Shown: positions 8,997-23,700 of the stretch, piece by piece
Numbering within the stretch: the first letter of the stretch is position 1
How the letters are laid out: the number at the start of each line of letters is the position of its first letter
Source: CAIUGU01 sp963819685
GTDB taxonomy: Bacteria; Pseudomonadota; Gammaproteobacteria; Steroidobacterales; Steroidobacteraceae
DNA: 64,000 bases
Direction: 5' to 3'
Assembly (NCBI GenBank): GCA_963819685.1
Contig: CAWFXI010000008.1
Location: forward strand, 1-64,000
Translations under genes and position numbers: made by a program
The notes under the pieces: model-generated
Seen by the model: only the letters and a program-made list of their open reading frames with translations
Databases searched by the model: none
What the model was told of the DNA's origin: nothing

Positions 8997-9023
8997 ATGC
9001 AGGCGCGAATCGTCACCTGCATT
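8997..9023. terminator. Hairpin between convergent murI and HDOD-GGDEF genes
   Basis: Eight-base arms AATGCAGG and CCTGCATT flank a 12-base loop in the gap between two converging genes. With a bulge the stem extends further on both sides. There is no T-run, so a bidirectional terminator is only a reasonable guess. Confidence 0.4.
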
Positions 9024-9034
9024 GCTGGCCGCGA

Positions 9035-10588
9035 TCAGGCGCTTTCCCTTTCCCGCGGAGGCGTGCCGCTGACTTCAAGCTCTGCGAAGCTGTCAATCCT
9101 GTTGCGCCCGCGCAATTTGGCTGCATACAGGGCATGGTCCGCTGCATCCATGAGCTCGGTCGCGCTCGCAAAGCGGTGTTGCGGAGTGTAGGTCGCGAGC
9201 CCGATCGAGACGGTGGTGATGATGGTTGTATTGTTTGCGTCGTGGCGGATCTCTCGGATCGCGCCCAGCATGCGCTCGCAGACCTGGCGGGCAATCTCAT
9301 CGTCGGTGCCGGGCAGGAGCACGACGAATTCCTCGCCACCGTAGCGGGCGACAACGTCGCTGCCGCGAACACTCGACTGCATGGCCTGGGCGCAGGAGCG
9401 CAGGATGCGATCGCCCATCTGATGGCCGAAGGTGTCGTTCACCTTCTTGAAATGGTCCAGATCGATGAAGGCCACGCTGAGCGACCGCTGGAACATGACG
9501 GCCTGGGTGAACTCGCGGTCGAGATGGCGGTCGAGCCATGCTCTGTTCATGACACCGGTCAACCCGTCGCGCCGGTTGGCGTCTTCGAGCTGTTCGGTTC
9601 TGCTCAACAGCAATCCGGCGGTTTCCTGCAGCGCATGGACTTCCCGCAACGCGTGCAGATTGCGGAGGGTGAGCATCTCGCGCGCCTGGGCGAGCAGAGC
9701 TTCGGCGTCGTTTGGGTCGATGATGCTGGTCTCGTACAGATCTTCCGCTTCCGGAATCAGGTTCAGAATCCGGGTGACGACTTCGGTGAATTTCTCATCG
9801 GTCAGGCCGAGAAACTTGCGCATCCGGTTGGCCAGCGCATCCAGGGCAGCAGGGCGATCGGCCGCGAGCACCGCGTCAGCGAGCTCGCTACCCATCGCGA
9901 CGCAACCGATGAACCGGCCTTCCTCGCTGACTTTGTCCAGGGTTTCGGGTGAATGACTGAGCTCCACCGCATGCCATAGCCGTTCGGGCAGATTCCAGGA
10001 CTTGAGCAACATCGCGCCGAAGGCCGCGTGATCCTTGCCGAGGGTCTTTCTTTCGTGAGCGACCAGCGCGGCGTGCGTGGCTTCCGGGGACAGCTCGGCG
10101 TAGAAATCGGTCGACGTGCGCGCAATGGCAAGAATCGCCACGTCCTGGAGGAGTCCGGCCAGGAACAGGTCCTCCTCCTGGCCGACACGCAGGGACTCCC
10201 CTAAGGCCCTGCAGGCAGTGGCCGCCAGCAGGGTCCGCCGCCAATAGCGGCGGTAATCGATCCCATGGGGGCGGCAGCCTTTCAAGGTCGATACCAGCGA
10301 GAAGCTCAGGGCGAGGGTCAATGCGGCATTCAGTCCGACGATCACCAGCGCCTGACGCAGATTCTTGCTGGGACGCCGCTGGGCATAGAAGGCCGAATTG
10401 GCGATTCGCAGGATTTTGGCGGTCATCGCCGGGTCCCGGCTGATGGCTTCGGCAACCTTGGCCACCTCAATGTCGGGATTGCGGGCTAGCGCGATGACTT
10501 CGCTGGCGACGCGCGACGGGCTCGGAAAGTCGACTTGGGAACGGAGACGGACCTCGAAATCGGTCGCCGTGGTGGCCTTAACGCCCAT
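9035..10588 (-). CDS. HDOD-GGDEF signalling protein (probable diguanylate cyclase)
   Basis: A 517-residue protein with an N-terminal HDOD domain (about residues 15-215, FPSPSRVASEVIALARNPD... and NSAFYAQRRP), a helical linker, and a C-terminal GGDEF domain starting at RDGLTGVMNRAWLD. The active-site loop reads GGEEF. An RxxD inhibitory site (RGSD) lies exactly five residues before it, so it is predicted to make cyclic-di-GMP from GTP with product inhibition. No transmembrane segment is seen, so the HDOD part probably senses an intracellular signal. An AAGGTGAT ribosome site precedes the ATG. The PilZ gene two genes away is a possible receptor. Confidence 0.88.
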   Translation of the reverse strand: MGVKATTATDFEVRLRSQVDFPSPSRVASEVIALARNPDIEVAKVAEAISRDPAMTAKILRIANSAFYAQRRPSKNLRQALVIVGLNAALTLALSFSLVSTLKGCRPHGIDYRRYWRRTLLAATACRALGESLRVGQEEDLFLAGLLQDVAILAIARTSTDFYAELSPEATHAALVAHERKTLGKDHAAFGAMLLKSWNLPERLWHAVELSHSPETLDKVSEEGRFIGCVAMGSELADAVLAADRPAALDALANRMRKFLGLTDEKFTEVVTRILNLIPEAEDLYETSIIDPNDAEALLAQAREMLTLRNLHALREVHALQETAGLLLSRTEQLEDANRRDGLTGVMNRAWLDRHLDREFTQAVMFQRSLSVAFIDLDHFKKVNDTFGHQMGDRILRSCAQAMQSSVRGSDVVARYGGEEFVVLLPGTDDEIARQVCERMLGAIREIRHDANNTTIITTVSIGLATYTPQHRFASATELMDAADHALYAAKLRGRNRIDSFAELEVSGTPPRERESA

Positions 10589-10718
10589 CTTCGGATCACC
10601 TTGGAATAATGTGGGATATTCCGCGGTATCGGCAGGCCCGTGGCTACCTTGAGGGAATGACTCAGGTGCAAGGGAGGACCCGAAAGGGGTGGGGCCAAAG
10701 ATAAAAGCCCGCTGATGA

Positions 10719-10747
10719 TTGACACTGCCACCTTCGGTAAAGAGAAT
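10719..10747 (+). promoter_or_regulatory. Candidate sigma70 promoter of the tRNA-tuf unit
   Basis: A perfect TTGACA -35 is followed after 17 bp by GAGAAT, a 4-of-6 match to the -10 consensus, about 20 bp upstream of the first tRNA. The position suits a promoter reading tRNA-Tyr, -Gly, -Thr and tuf. Confidence 0.5.
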
Positions 10748-10766
10748 ACCCGGCTCTTATGTCCGG

Positions 10767-10852
10767 GGAGGGGTACCCAAGCGGCCAACGGGGGCAGACT
10801 GTAAATCTGCTGGCTTATGCCTTCGTAGGTTCGAATCCTACCCCCTCCACCA
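10767..10852 (+). tRNA. tRNA-Tyr (GTA)
   Basis: The seven-base acceptor stem GGAGGGG/CCCCTCC closes, the anticodon loop contains GTA at 10801-10803, there is a long variable arm as expected for a class II tRNA, the T-loop is TTCGAAT, and CCA is encoded. It is first of a Tyr-Gly-Thr trio upstream of tuf, the same order as E. coli tyrU-glyT-thrT-tufB. Confidence 0.96.
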
Positions 10853-10977
10853 TGAGGTTCCGGGTGCCGGGTGCTGCAGGGTGCAGGCGTGACGATGGTT
10901 TCCAGGCTTTTTGGGCAGGTTTTCCGGGGCAATCGGACTGAAGGTGGCACGGGGTCGGTGAGTGGTTCAACTGCTGG

Positions 10978-11051
<74 letters not shown>

Positions 11052-11147
11052 ACCGCGTGCGAACGCCGGCGCAGATGAAGGGTCCGCGGGTAGGGAGAGT
11101 CGGCGACTGGGCGTGAGCTCTGGATGAGCCGGTCTGGAGGATTTAGC

Positions 11148-11223
11148 GCTCACGTAGCTCAGTCGGTAGAGCACGTCCTTGGTAAGGACGAGGTCACCGG
11201 TTCGATTCCGGTCGTGAGCTCCA
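11148..11223 (+). tRNA. tRNA-Thr (GGT)
   Basis: The acceptor stem GCTCACG/CGTGAGC pairs fully, the anticodon loop is TTGGTAA with anticodon GGT, the T-arm is CCGGTTCGATTCCGG and CCA is encoded. It lies about 207 bp before tuf1; that gap shows no gene and no clear promoter. Confidence 0.96.
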
Positions 11224-11430
11224 CGTCCTGGCAGAGGATAACGAGGGGAATGAATGGGTGCTTTCGGGCCGTTCGTTCCCACAGGTGCAGTAGAAGGGTT
11301 TCGAGTCGGGTCTGTTGATGGGTGGTCCAGCCGGTTGCTCGCCTTGTCCCAAGGCGGGGCGATCGACTTTTGCAATGGCAGACCGGGTCATCGCATGTCG
11401 CTAATTTTGATTCAGAAGAGGTAGCTCTCC

Positions 11431-12622
<1,192 letters not shown>

Positions 12623-12630
12623 CAGATGGT

Positions 12631-12709
12631 GTGAACGGTGAACAGTGAGCCGTGATCGGCCAGAGGATCCTGACTCTGACGGTTCACGGATCACGGTTCA
12701 CGGATCACG
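12631..12709. repeat. Heptad hairpin element A (after tuf1)
   Basis: Four left units of seven bases (GTGAACG, GTGAACA, GTGAGCC, GTGATCG; 12631-12658) face four right units (GTTCACG, GATCACG, GTTCACG, GATCACG; 12682-12709). The core contains a CAGAG/CTCTG stem with an 8-base loop (12661-12678). The core reads as the reverse complement of the cores in elements C and E. It lies in the gap between tuf1 and tRNA-Trp. Confidence 0.85.
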
Positions 12710-12781
12710 ACGGAGTGGGTGAACTGCGGCACTCGGGAAGCCAGGTGACGTACTAACCCTTGGTAGTGTCGAGAAGGTACT

Positions 12782-12857
12782 AGGCCAGTAGCTCAATTGG
12801 CAGAGCGGCGGTCTCCAAAACCGCAGGTTGGGGGTTCGATTCCCTCCTGGCCTGCCA
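12782..12857 (+). tRNA. tRNA-Trp (CCA)
   Basis: The acceptor stem AGGCCAG/CTGGCCT pairs fully, the anticodon loop is CTCCAAA with anticodon CCA, the T-arm is standard and CCA is encoded. A tRNA-Trp between tuf and secE is common in gammaproteobacteria. Confidence 0.96.
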
Positions 12858-12900
12858 CTCGGTCGATAGGCAAACGCGGCAATTCGGGTCATTTGATTCC

Positions 12901-13278
12901 ATGACTGAACAAGTGCAAGACGGAGCCAGTCCACTGGATGCCGTGAAGCTGGTCGCGGCCGTAGGCCTGGTGGCTGCGGGCATCGCTGCGTTCTATTACT
13001 TCGTGGATCTGCCCATCTGGCTGCGCTGGATCATCGTGCTCGCGGCACTCGTGGTCGGTGCACTCGTTGGGTTGCAGTCGAGCAAAGGGCGCGAATTCGC
13101 GCAGTTCGTGCAGAGCTCCCGGGTGGAGCTGCGCAAGATCGTCTGGCCGAACCGCCAGGAAACGCTGCAGGTCACCCTGCTGGTGTTCGTGATGGTGACG
13201 GTCATGGGGCTGTTCTTCTGGGGCCTCGACTGGACATTGGGATCGCTGACTCGCTGGTTAACCGGGCAGGGAGGTTGA
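12901..13278 (+). CDS. secE: Protein translocase subunit SecE
   Basis: A 125-residue SecE of the long, three-helix type. Two hydrophobic helices lie in the first half (about residues 14-33 and 40-58). The conserved amphipathic SecE region follows (SSRVELRKIVWPNRQETLQVT), then a final membrane helix (LLVFVMVTVMGLFFWGLDW). It braces SecY in the inner-membrane translocon. The stop is followed one base later by nusG, so the two are translated together. Confidence 0.95.
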   Translation: MTEQVQDGASPLDAVKLVAAVGLVAAGIAAFYYFVDLPIWLRWIIVLAALVVGALVGLQSSKGREFAQFVQSSRVELRKIVWPNRQETLQVTLLVFVMVTVMGLFFWGLDWTLGSLTRWLTGQGG

Positions 13279-13279
13279 G

Positions 13280-13813
13280 ATGGCCCTGCGTTGGTATGTA
13301 GTGCACGCCTATTCGAATTTCGAGCATCGTGTTGTCGAGGCTCTGAAGGACCGCATCAAGATGCGGGGCCTCGAGCCCAAGTTCGGCGAAATCCTTGTCC
13401 CGACCGAAGAAGTGGTCGAGATGAGGGACGGCCAGAAGCGCAAGAGCGACCGGAAGTTCTTTCCCGGTTACGTGCTTGTGCAGATGGAAATGGATGAGGA
13501 CACGTGGCACCTCGTGAAAGACGTGCCCAAGGTGCTTGGCTTCATCGGCGGTACGCCCGAGAAGCCGGCTCCCATCACGGAACGTGAGGCCATGGCGATT
13601 CTTCGCCGGGTCGAAGAAGGCGTCGACAAGCCCAAGCCCAAGGTGCTCTTCGAGCCGGGCGAGGTCGTGCGCGTGACCGATGGACCTTTCAACGATTTCA
13701 ACGGAGTCGTTGAGTCGGTGAACTACGAAAAGAACCGGCTGCAGGTTGCGGTGCAGATCCTCGGGCGTTCAACGCCGGTGGAACTCGATTTCAGTCAGGT
13801 CGAAAAATCCTGA
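13280..13813 (+). CDS. nusG: Transcription termination/antitermination factor NusG
   Basis: A 177-residue NusG. The N-terminal NGN domain (WYVVHAYSNFEHRVVEAL) binds RNA polymerase. The C-terminal KOW domain (about residues 125-177, FEPGEVVRVTDGPFNDFNGVV) contacts Rho or ribosomal S10. The ATG follows the secE stop by one base with GGGAGG just upstream. Normal length. Confidence 0.97.
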   Translation: MALRWYVVHAYSNFEHRVVEALKDRIKMRGLEPKFGEILVPTEEVVEMRDGQKRKSDRKFFPGYVLVQMEMDEDTWHLVKDVPKVLGFIGGTPEKPAPITEREAMAILRRVEEGVDKPKPKVLFEPGEVVRVTDGPFNDFNGVVESVNYEKNRLQVAVQILGRSTPVELDFSQVEKS

Positions 13814-13944
13814 CAAGACTTTGGGTGAGAGGCGACTCTCATCCACGCGGCGGTTCAAGGATGAACGGCCGTCGTTTCACTGCATGGATGACTGGGGAGC
13901 CCGTGCCAGAGCAGGGGCGTTCGAACCCGCGGAGAATTTGAGAC

Positions 13945-14376
13945 ATGGCCAAGAAAGTTACCGGTTATATCAAGCTGCAGATTCCTGCAGGCCAGGCGAA
14001 CCCGAGTCCGCCTGTCGGTCCCGCGCTCGGTCAGCAGGGCGTGAACATCATGGAGTTCTGCAAGGCGTTCAACGCGCAGACGCAGAGTCTCGAGAAGGGG
14101 TTGCCGACCCCCGTGGTGATCACCGTCTACAGCGATCGCAGCTTCACCTTCATCATGAAGACGCCGCCTGCGTCGGTGCTGATCCGCAAGGCGATCGGGA
14201 TTCCGAAAGGCAGCAGTACGCCCAACACCAACAAGGTGGGTCGTATCAATCGCAAGCAGCTGGAAGACATCGCGAAGCTCAAGACGCCGGACCTGACGGC
14301 GGCTGATCTCGAGGCGGCCGTGCGCACGATCGCGGGCAGCGCTCGCAGCATGGGCGTCGATGTGGAGGGAGTCTGA
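13945..14376 (+). CDS. rplK: 50S ribosomal protein L11
   Basis: A 143-residue L11, which with 23S rRNA forms the GTPase-associated centre and is needed for RelA activation. The proline-rich N-terminal domain (AGQANPSPPVGPALGQQGVNI) and the RNA-binding C-terminal domain (GRINRKQLEDIAKLKTPDL) are intact. A GCGA-tetraloop hairpin (13826-13841) sits in the 131-bp gap after nusG. The next gene starts one base after the stop, giving the usual L11-L1 operon. Confidence 0.97.
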   Translation: MAKKVTGYIKLQIPAGQANPSPPVGPALGQQGVNIMEFCKAFNAQTQSLEKGLPTPVVITVYSDRSFTFIMKTPPASVLIRKAIGIPKGSSTPNTNKVGRINRKQLEDIAKLKTPDLTAADLEAAVRTIAGSARSMGVDVEGV

Positions 14377-14377
14377 A

Positions 14378-15079
14378 ATGGTAGCCGTGGCAAAACGTGT
14401 AAAGGTCTGGGCGGACAAGTTGCCTCCCGGCAAGCAGTATCCGGTTGACGAGGCCGTATCGCTCATCAAGCAGTTCGCAACCGCCAAGTTCAAGGAAGCG
14501 GTGGATGTGGCGGTCAATCTCGGCATCGATGCGTCGAAGTCCGACCAGCAGGTTCGCGGCTCGACTGTCATGCCCCATGGTATCGGCAAGTCCGTGCGCG
14601 TCGCTGTGTTCACCTCCGGCAAGAATCAGGATGTAGCGCGACAGGCTGGCGCGGACATCGTCGGTCTCGAGGACCTGGCTGAAAAGGTCAAGGCCGGCGA
14701 GATCAACTTCGATGTCGTGATCGCGAGCCCCGATGCAATGCGCGTTGTCGGCCAGCTGGGCCAGATTCTCGGTCCTCGCGGCCTGATGCCGAACCCGAAA
14801 GTGGGCACGGTAACGCCGGACGTTGCAGGCGCCGTGAAAAACGCCAAGGCCGGTCAGGTGCGGTATCGCAGTGACAAGGCCGGGGTGGTCCATTGCACGA
14901 TCGGCAAGGCGGATTTCGACGCGGACAAGATCAAGGAAAATCTGCTCGCTCTGCTTGGCGACCTGCAGAAGGCCAAGCCAGCGGCAGCCAAGGGCATCTA
15001 TCTCAAGAAGGTTTCCCTGTCCTCGACCATGGGTCCGGGCGTGGTGATCGAACAGTCGTCGCTGTCGATTGGCAGCTGA
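14378..15079 (+). CDS. rplA: 50S ribosomal protein L1
   Basis: A 233-residue L1 of the ribosomal stalk. The family signature GLMPNPKVGTVTPDV is near residue 133. The ATG has GGAGGGA about seven bases upstream; an in-frame GTG three codons later (giving MAKRVK) is the alternative. In many bacteria L1 represses the L11-L1 mRNA; no specific site could be confirmed here. Confidence 0.96.
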   Translation: MVAVAKRVKVWADKLPPGKQYPVDEAVSLIKQFATAKFKEAVDVAVNLGIDASKSDQQVRGSTVMPHGIGKSVRVAVFTSGKNQDVARQAGADIVGLEDLAEKVKAGEINFDVVIASPDAMRVVGQLGQILGPRGLMPNPKVGTVTPDVAGAVKNAKAGQVRYRSDKAGVVHCTIGKADFDADKIKENLLALLGDLQKAKPAAAKGIYLKKVSLSSTMGPGVVIEQSSLSIGS

Positions 15080-15231
15080 GGCACGATTTTCTGGATTTGA
15101 CGAATTGATGCAGGGCTGGTGGGCGGTGGCTTGATGGCCACTGACTGCCAGTCATCATCGAAGACCGCAGGCGGGCTGCAAGCCCTTAATTCAAAGCCTG
15201 CGCAGATGGTGTTACCCGAATGAGGTTTTGT

Positions 15232-15265
15232 TGGCTGGTGTTGCCTTCGCGGGCGTCGCCAGCCA
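15232..15265 (+). promoter_or_regulatory. Hairpin in the probable L10 (rplJ) leader
   Basis: The 273-bp gap between rplA and rplJ contains no gene. It includes a stem TGGCTGG/CCAGCCA (15232-15238 and 15259-15265) with a smaller inner stem, and a well-placed AGGAGG before rplJ. Gammaproteobacterial rplJ mRNAs carry a leader bound by L10-L12 for autoregulation; assigning this one is inference from position and structure. Confidence 0.4.
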
Positions 15266-15352
15266 GCCCGAACCTGGTGAAGGTCGCCGTCATTGGTGGG
15301 CATACAGGATGTGTGCCTGTGTACAGGTTGATCTTCTGGCCAGGAGGAATTC

Positions 15353-15880
15353 ATGGCACTCAGAATTGATGACAAGAAGGCGTTGGTCGCCGAGGTCAAT
15401 GCCGTCGCAGCCAAGGCGCAGTCCGTGGTTGCAGCGGAATACCGCGGGCTGACCGTCACGCAGATGACCAATCTGCGCGGCAAGGCACGCAGCTCGGGTG
15501 TGTACCTTCGAGTCGTGAAGAACACGTTGGCTCGCAAAGCGGTTGCAGGCACTCCCTTCGAGTGTGTGGCAAGCGCATTGAAAGGGCCGCTGGTTCTCGC
15601 GTTCTCGAGGAGCGAACCCGGTGCGGCTGCCCGACTGGTCAAGGACTTTGCGAAGGACAACGACAAGCTCGTCGCGACACTCGTGTCGCTGGGCGGAACT
15701 GTCCTGTCCAGCAAGGACCTCGACCGTGTCGCCAGTCTGCCGACCAAGCAGCAGGCCCTGGGCCAGCTGTTGGGTGTGCTGCAGGCGCCGATCAGCAAGT
15801 TCGTGCGCACGGTTGCCGCGCCGCACGCCAAGCTGGTTCGCACAGTTGCCGCCGTCAAGGACAAGAAGCAGGCCGCTTAA
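15353..15880 (+). CDS. rplJ: 50S ribosomal protein L10
   Basis: A 175-residue L10, the base of the ribosomal stalk that anchors L7/L12 dimers. The conserved N terminus (MALRIDDKKALVAEVNAVAAKAQS, AEYRGLTVTQMTNLR) and the C-terminal helix that carries L12 are present. A strong AGGAGG site precedes the ATG. It forms the L10-L12 unit with rplL 70 bp downstream. Confidence 0.97.
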   Translation: MALRIDDKKALVAEVNAVAAKAQSVVAAEYRGLTVTQMTNLRGKARSSGVYLRVVKNTLARKAVAGTPFECVASALKGPLVLAFSRSEPGAAARLVKDFAKDNDKLVATLVSLGGTVLSSKDLDRVASLPTKQQALGQLLGVLQAPISKFVRTVAAPHAKLVRTVAAVKDKKQAA

Positions 15881-15950
15881 GGCCGGCGCTTTCAGTTCCG
15901 AATCGGAATTCATTCGGTTGATACAAGTTTTGAATTGAGGAGTTAAGACA

Positions 15951-16331
<381 letters not shown>

Positions 16332-16364
16332 CTCCGCATGGTCCGCATTCCAGCTGGATGTGAT

Positions 16365-16409
16365 GGGAATCGGCCGGCAGGCAGTGGCCTGCTGGCCGCA
16401 TTCCCTTTT
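16365..16409 (+). terminator. Attenuator-like hairpin between rplL and rpoB
   Basis: A long stem runs from GGGAAT through GGCCGGCAGGC (16365-16382), with a four-base AGTG loop, to GCCTGCTGGCC and ATTCCC (ending 16405), with one wobble pair and one bulge, then TTTT. A partial terminator at this position is established in E. coli, where it lowers rpoBC expression relative to rplJL. Confidence 0.65.
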
Positions 16410-16483
16410 GTTGTTCGTTCGATATCTGGAGCCTGCGACGGCTTTCGCCGCAGCTCCGTGCCCCGCAAGTGAGGGTGATTCCG

Positions 16484-20632
<4,149 letters not shown>

Positions 20633-20716
20633 GCGCAGCTGGATCATGGCATCGCGTGAACGTAACGGTTTAGTCAGAAGCGGGGGGCAACAGGCTCCTC
20701 TGCAGCAGGTGAAGAC

Positions 20717-23700
20717 ATGAAAGATCTACTGAAGTTTTTCAAGCAGCAGGCGCCGGTGGAGAATTTCGATTCCATCCGCATCGGCCTCGCTTCGCCCGAA
20801 CTGATCCGTTCGTGGTCATTCGGTGAGGTGAAGAAGCCGGAAACCATCAATTACCGGACCTTCAAGCCGGAACGCGATGGCCTGTTCTGCGCCAAGATCT
20901 TCGGCCCGGTAAAGGACTACGAGTGCCTGTGCGGCAAGTACAAGCGCCTCAAGCATCGCGGCGTGGTCTGCGAAAAGTGCGGCGTCGAAGTCACGCAGTC
21001 CAAGGTGCGCCGTGAGCGCATGGGCCACATCGAGCTCGCGAGCCCGACGGCACACATCTGGTTCCTGAAGTCACTGCCGTCGCGTATCGGCCTCATGCTC
21101 GACATGACGCTGCGCGAGATCGAGCGCGTGCTGTACTTCGAAGCCTTTGTCGTCATCGAACCGGGCATGACCTCGTTGCAGCGCGGCCAGTTGCTGACGG
21201 ACGAAATGTACCTCGAGGCGATCGAAGCCCATGGCGACGAGTTCGATGCACGCATGGGCGCCGAGGCGGTCCATGAGCTGCTGCACACGATGGATCTGCC
21301 GGCCGAAGTCATCAAGATCCGCGAAGACATCACGGGTACGAGTTCCGAGACCAAGATCAAGCGGCTGACCAAGCGCCTGAAGCTGATCGAGTCGTTCCTG
21401 GAATCCGGCAACAAGCCGGAATGGATGGTGCTGACGGTTCTGCCGGTGCTGCCGCCGGATCTGCGTCCGCTCGTGCCGCTGGATGGTGGCCGGTTCGCGA
21501 CGTCCGATCTGAACGACCTGTACCGTCGCGTCATCAACCGCAACAACCGCCTGCGCCGGCTGCTGGAGCTCAATGCTCCGGACATCATCGTGCGCAACGA
21601 AAAGCGCATGCTGCAGGAAGCCGTCGATGCGCTGCTCGACAACGGCCGTCGGGGCCGCGCCATCACGGGCACCAACAAGCGTCCGCTGAAGTCGCTGGCC
21701 GACATGATCAAGGGCAAGCAGGGCCGTTTCCGGCAGAACCTGCTCGGCAAGCGCGTGGACTACTCGGGTCGATCGGTCATCGTGGTCGGTCCCACGCTGC
21801 GTCTGCACCAGTGCGGCCTGCCGAAGAAGATGGCGCTCGAGCTGTTCAAGCCGTTCATCTTCGCGAAGCTGCAGCTGCGCGGTGAAGCCACCACCATCAA
21901 GGCTGCCAAGCGCATGGTGGAGCGTGAAGGTCCCGAGGTGTGGGATATCCTCGAGGACGTCATCCGCGAACATCCGGTCCTGTTGAACCGCGCGCCGACC
22001 CTGCACCGCCTCGGCATCCAGGCGTTCGAGCCTGTGCTGATCGAGGGCAAGGCGATCCAGCTGCATCCGCTCGTCTGCACGGCATTCAATGCCGACTTCG
22101 ACGGTGACCAGATGGCCGTGCACGTGCCGCTGTCGCTCGAAGCACAGCTGGAAGCCCGTGCGCTGATGATGTCGTCCAACAACATCCTGTCGCCGGCCAA
22201 CGGCGATCCCATCATCGTCCCGTCGCAGGACGTCGTTCTCGGTCTGTATTACATGACGCGCGAGCGTGTGAATGCACCGGGCGAAGGCATGCGGTTCTCG
22301 GACGTCCATGAAGTCCATCGTGCTTACGAAGGCCGTGCCGTCGATCTGCAGGCCAAAGTGCACGTGCGCATCACCGAGTATCTGCGTGATGAGTCGGGAG
22401 ACCTGAAGGCGAAGCGCCGCGTCGTGGCGACCACGATTGGCCGCGCACTGCTGTCGGAAATCCTGCCGCGTGGGCTGTCGTTTGACACGGTCAACCGCGA
22501 CATGACGAAGAAGGCCATTTCCGGCGTCATCAATGCGTGCTACCGCTCGGTCGGTCTCAAGGAAACGGTCGTGTTCGCCGACCAGCTGATGTACACGGGC
22601 TATCACTATGCGACGCGTGCGTCGGTGTCGATCGGTGTGGACGACATGGTCGTGCCACAACAGAAGACGCGCATCCTCGCTTCCGCAGAACGGGAAGTGA
22701 AGGAGATCCAGGAGCAGTACGCTTCCGGTCTCGTGACCAATGGCGAGCGTTACAACAAGGTGGTCGACATCTGGTCGCGCACGAATGACCAGGTGGCGAA
22801 GGCCATGATGGACAAGCTCGGTGTCGAAGATGTGATCGACGCGAAGGGTGTGAAGACGACGCAGAAGTCGTTCAATTCCATCTTCATGATGGCGGACTCC
22901 GGCGCCCGCGGTTCGGCCGCCCAGATCCGGCAGCTGGCCGGCATGCGCGGCCTGATGGCCAAGCCCGACGGTTCGATCATCGAAACGCCGATCACGGCCA
23001 ACTTCCGTGAAGGCCTGAACATCCACCAGTACTTCATCTCGACGCACGGCGCCCGCAAGGGCCTCGCGGATACGGCGCTCAAGACCGCCAACTCCGGCTA
23101 TCTGACGCGTCGTCTGGTGGACGTTGCGCAGGATCTCGTCGTCACCGAGCAGGATTGCGGCACATCGAACGGCCTGACCATGAATCCGATCGTCGAAGGC
23201 GGCGATGTCGTCGAAGGTCTGGGCGAGCGGGTGCTGGGTCGCGTAGTGGCGGTTGACGTCCTGAAGCCGGGCACTTCGACTGTGATCATCGAGGCCGGCA
23301 CACTGATCGACGAAGCGCTGGTCAAGCTGCTTGAGCTTGAGAGTGTCGACGAGGTCAAGGTGCGCTCGCCGATCAGCTGCGATACGCGCTATGGCGTGTG
23401 CTCGCAGTGCTACGGCCGCGACCTGGCTCGTGGACACCGCATCAACCACGGCGAAGCCGTGGGTGTGGTGGCTGCGCAGTCGATCGGCGAGCCGGGCACG
23501 CAGCTCACGATGCGTACGTTCCACATCGGTGGTGCGGCGTCGCGGGCCGCGGCGGTCAATTCGGTCGAAATCAAGAGTTCGGGCACGATCAGGCTCCATA
23601 ACCTGAAGCGCGTGCACCACGAGAAGGGTCACTGGGTCGCGGTATCGCGTTCCGGCGAACTGGGCGTGGTCGACGAGTTCGGTCGCGAGCGCGAGCGTTA

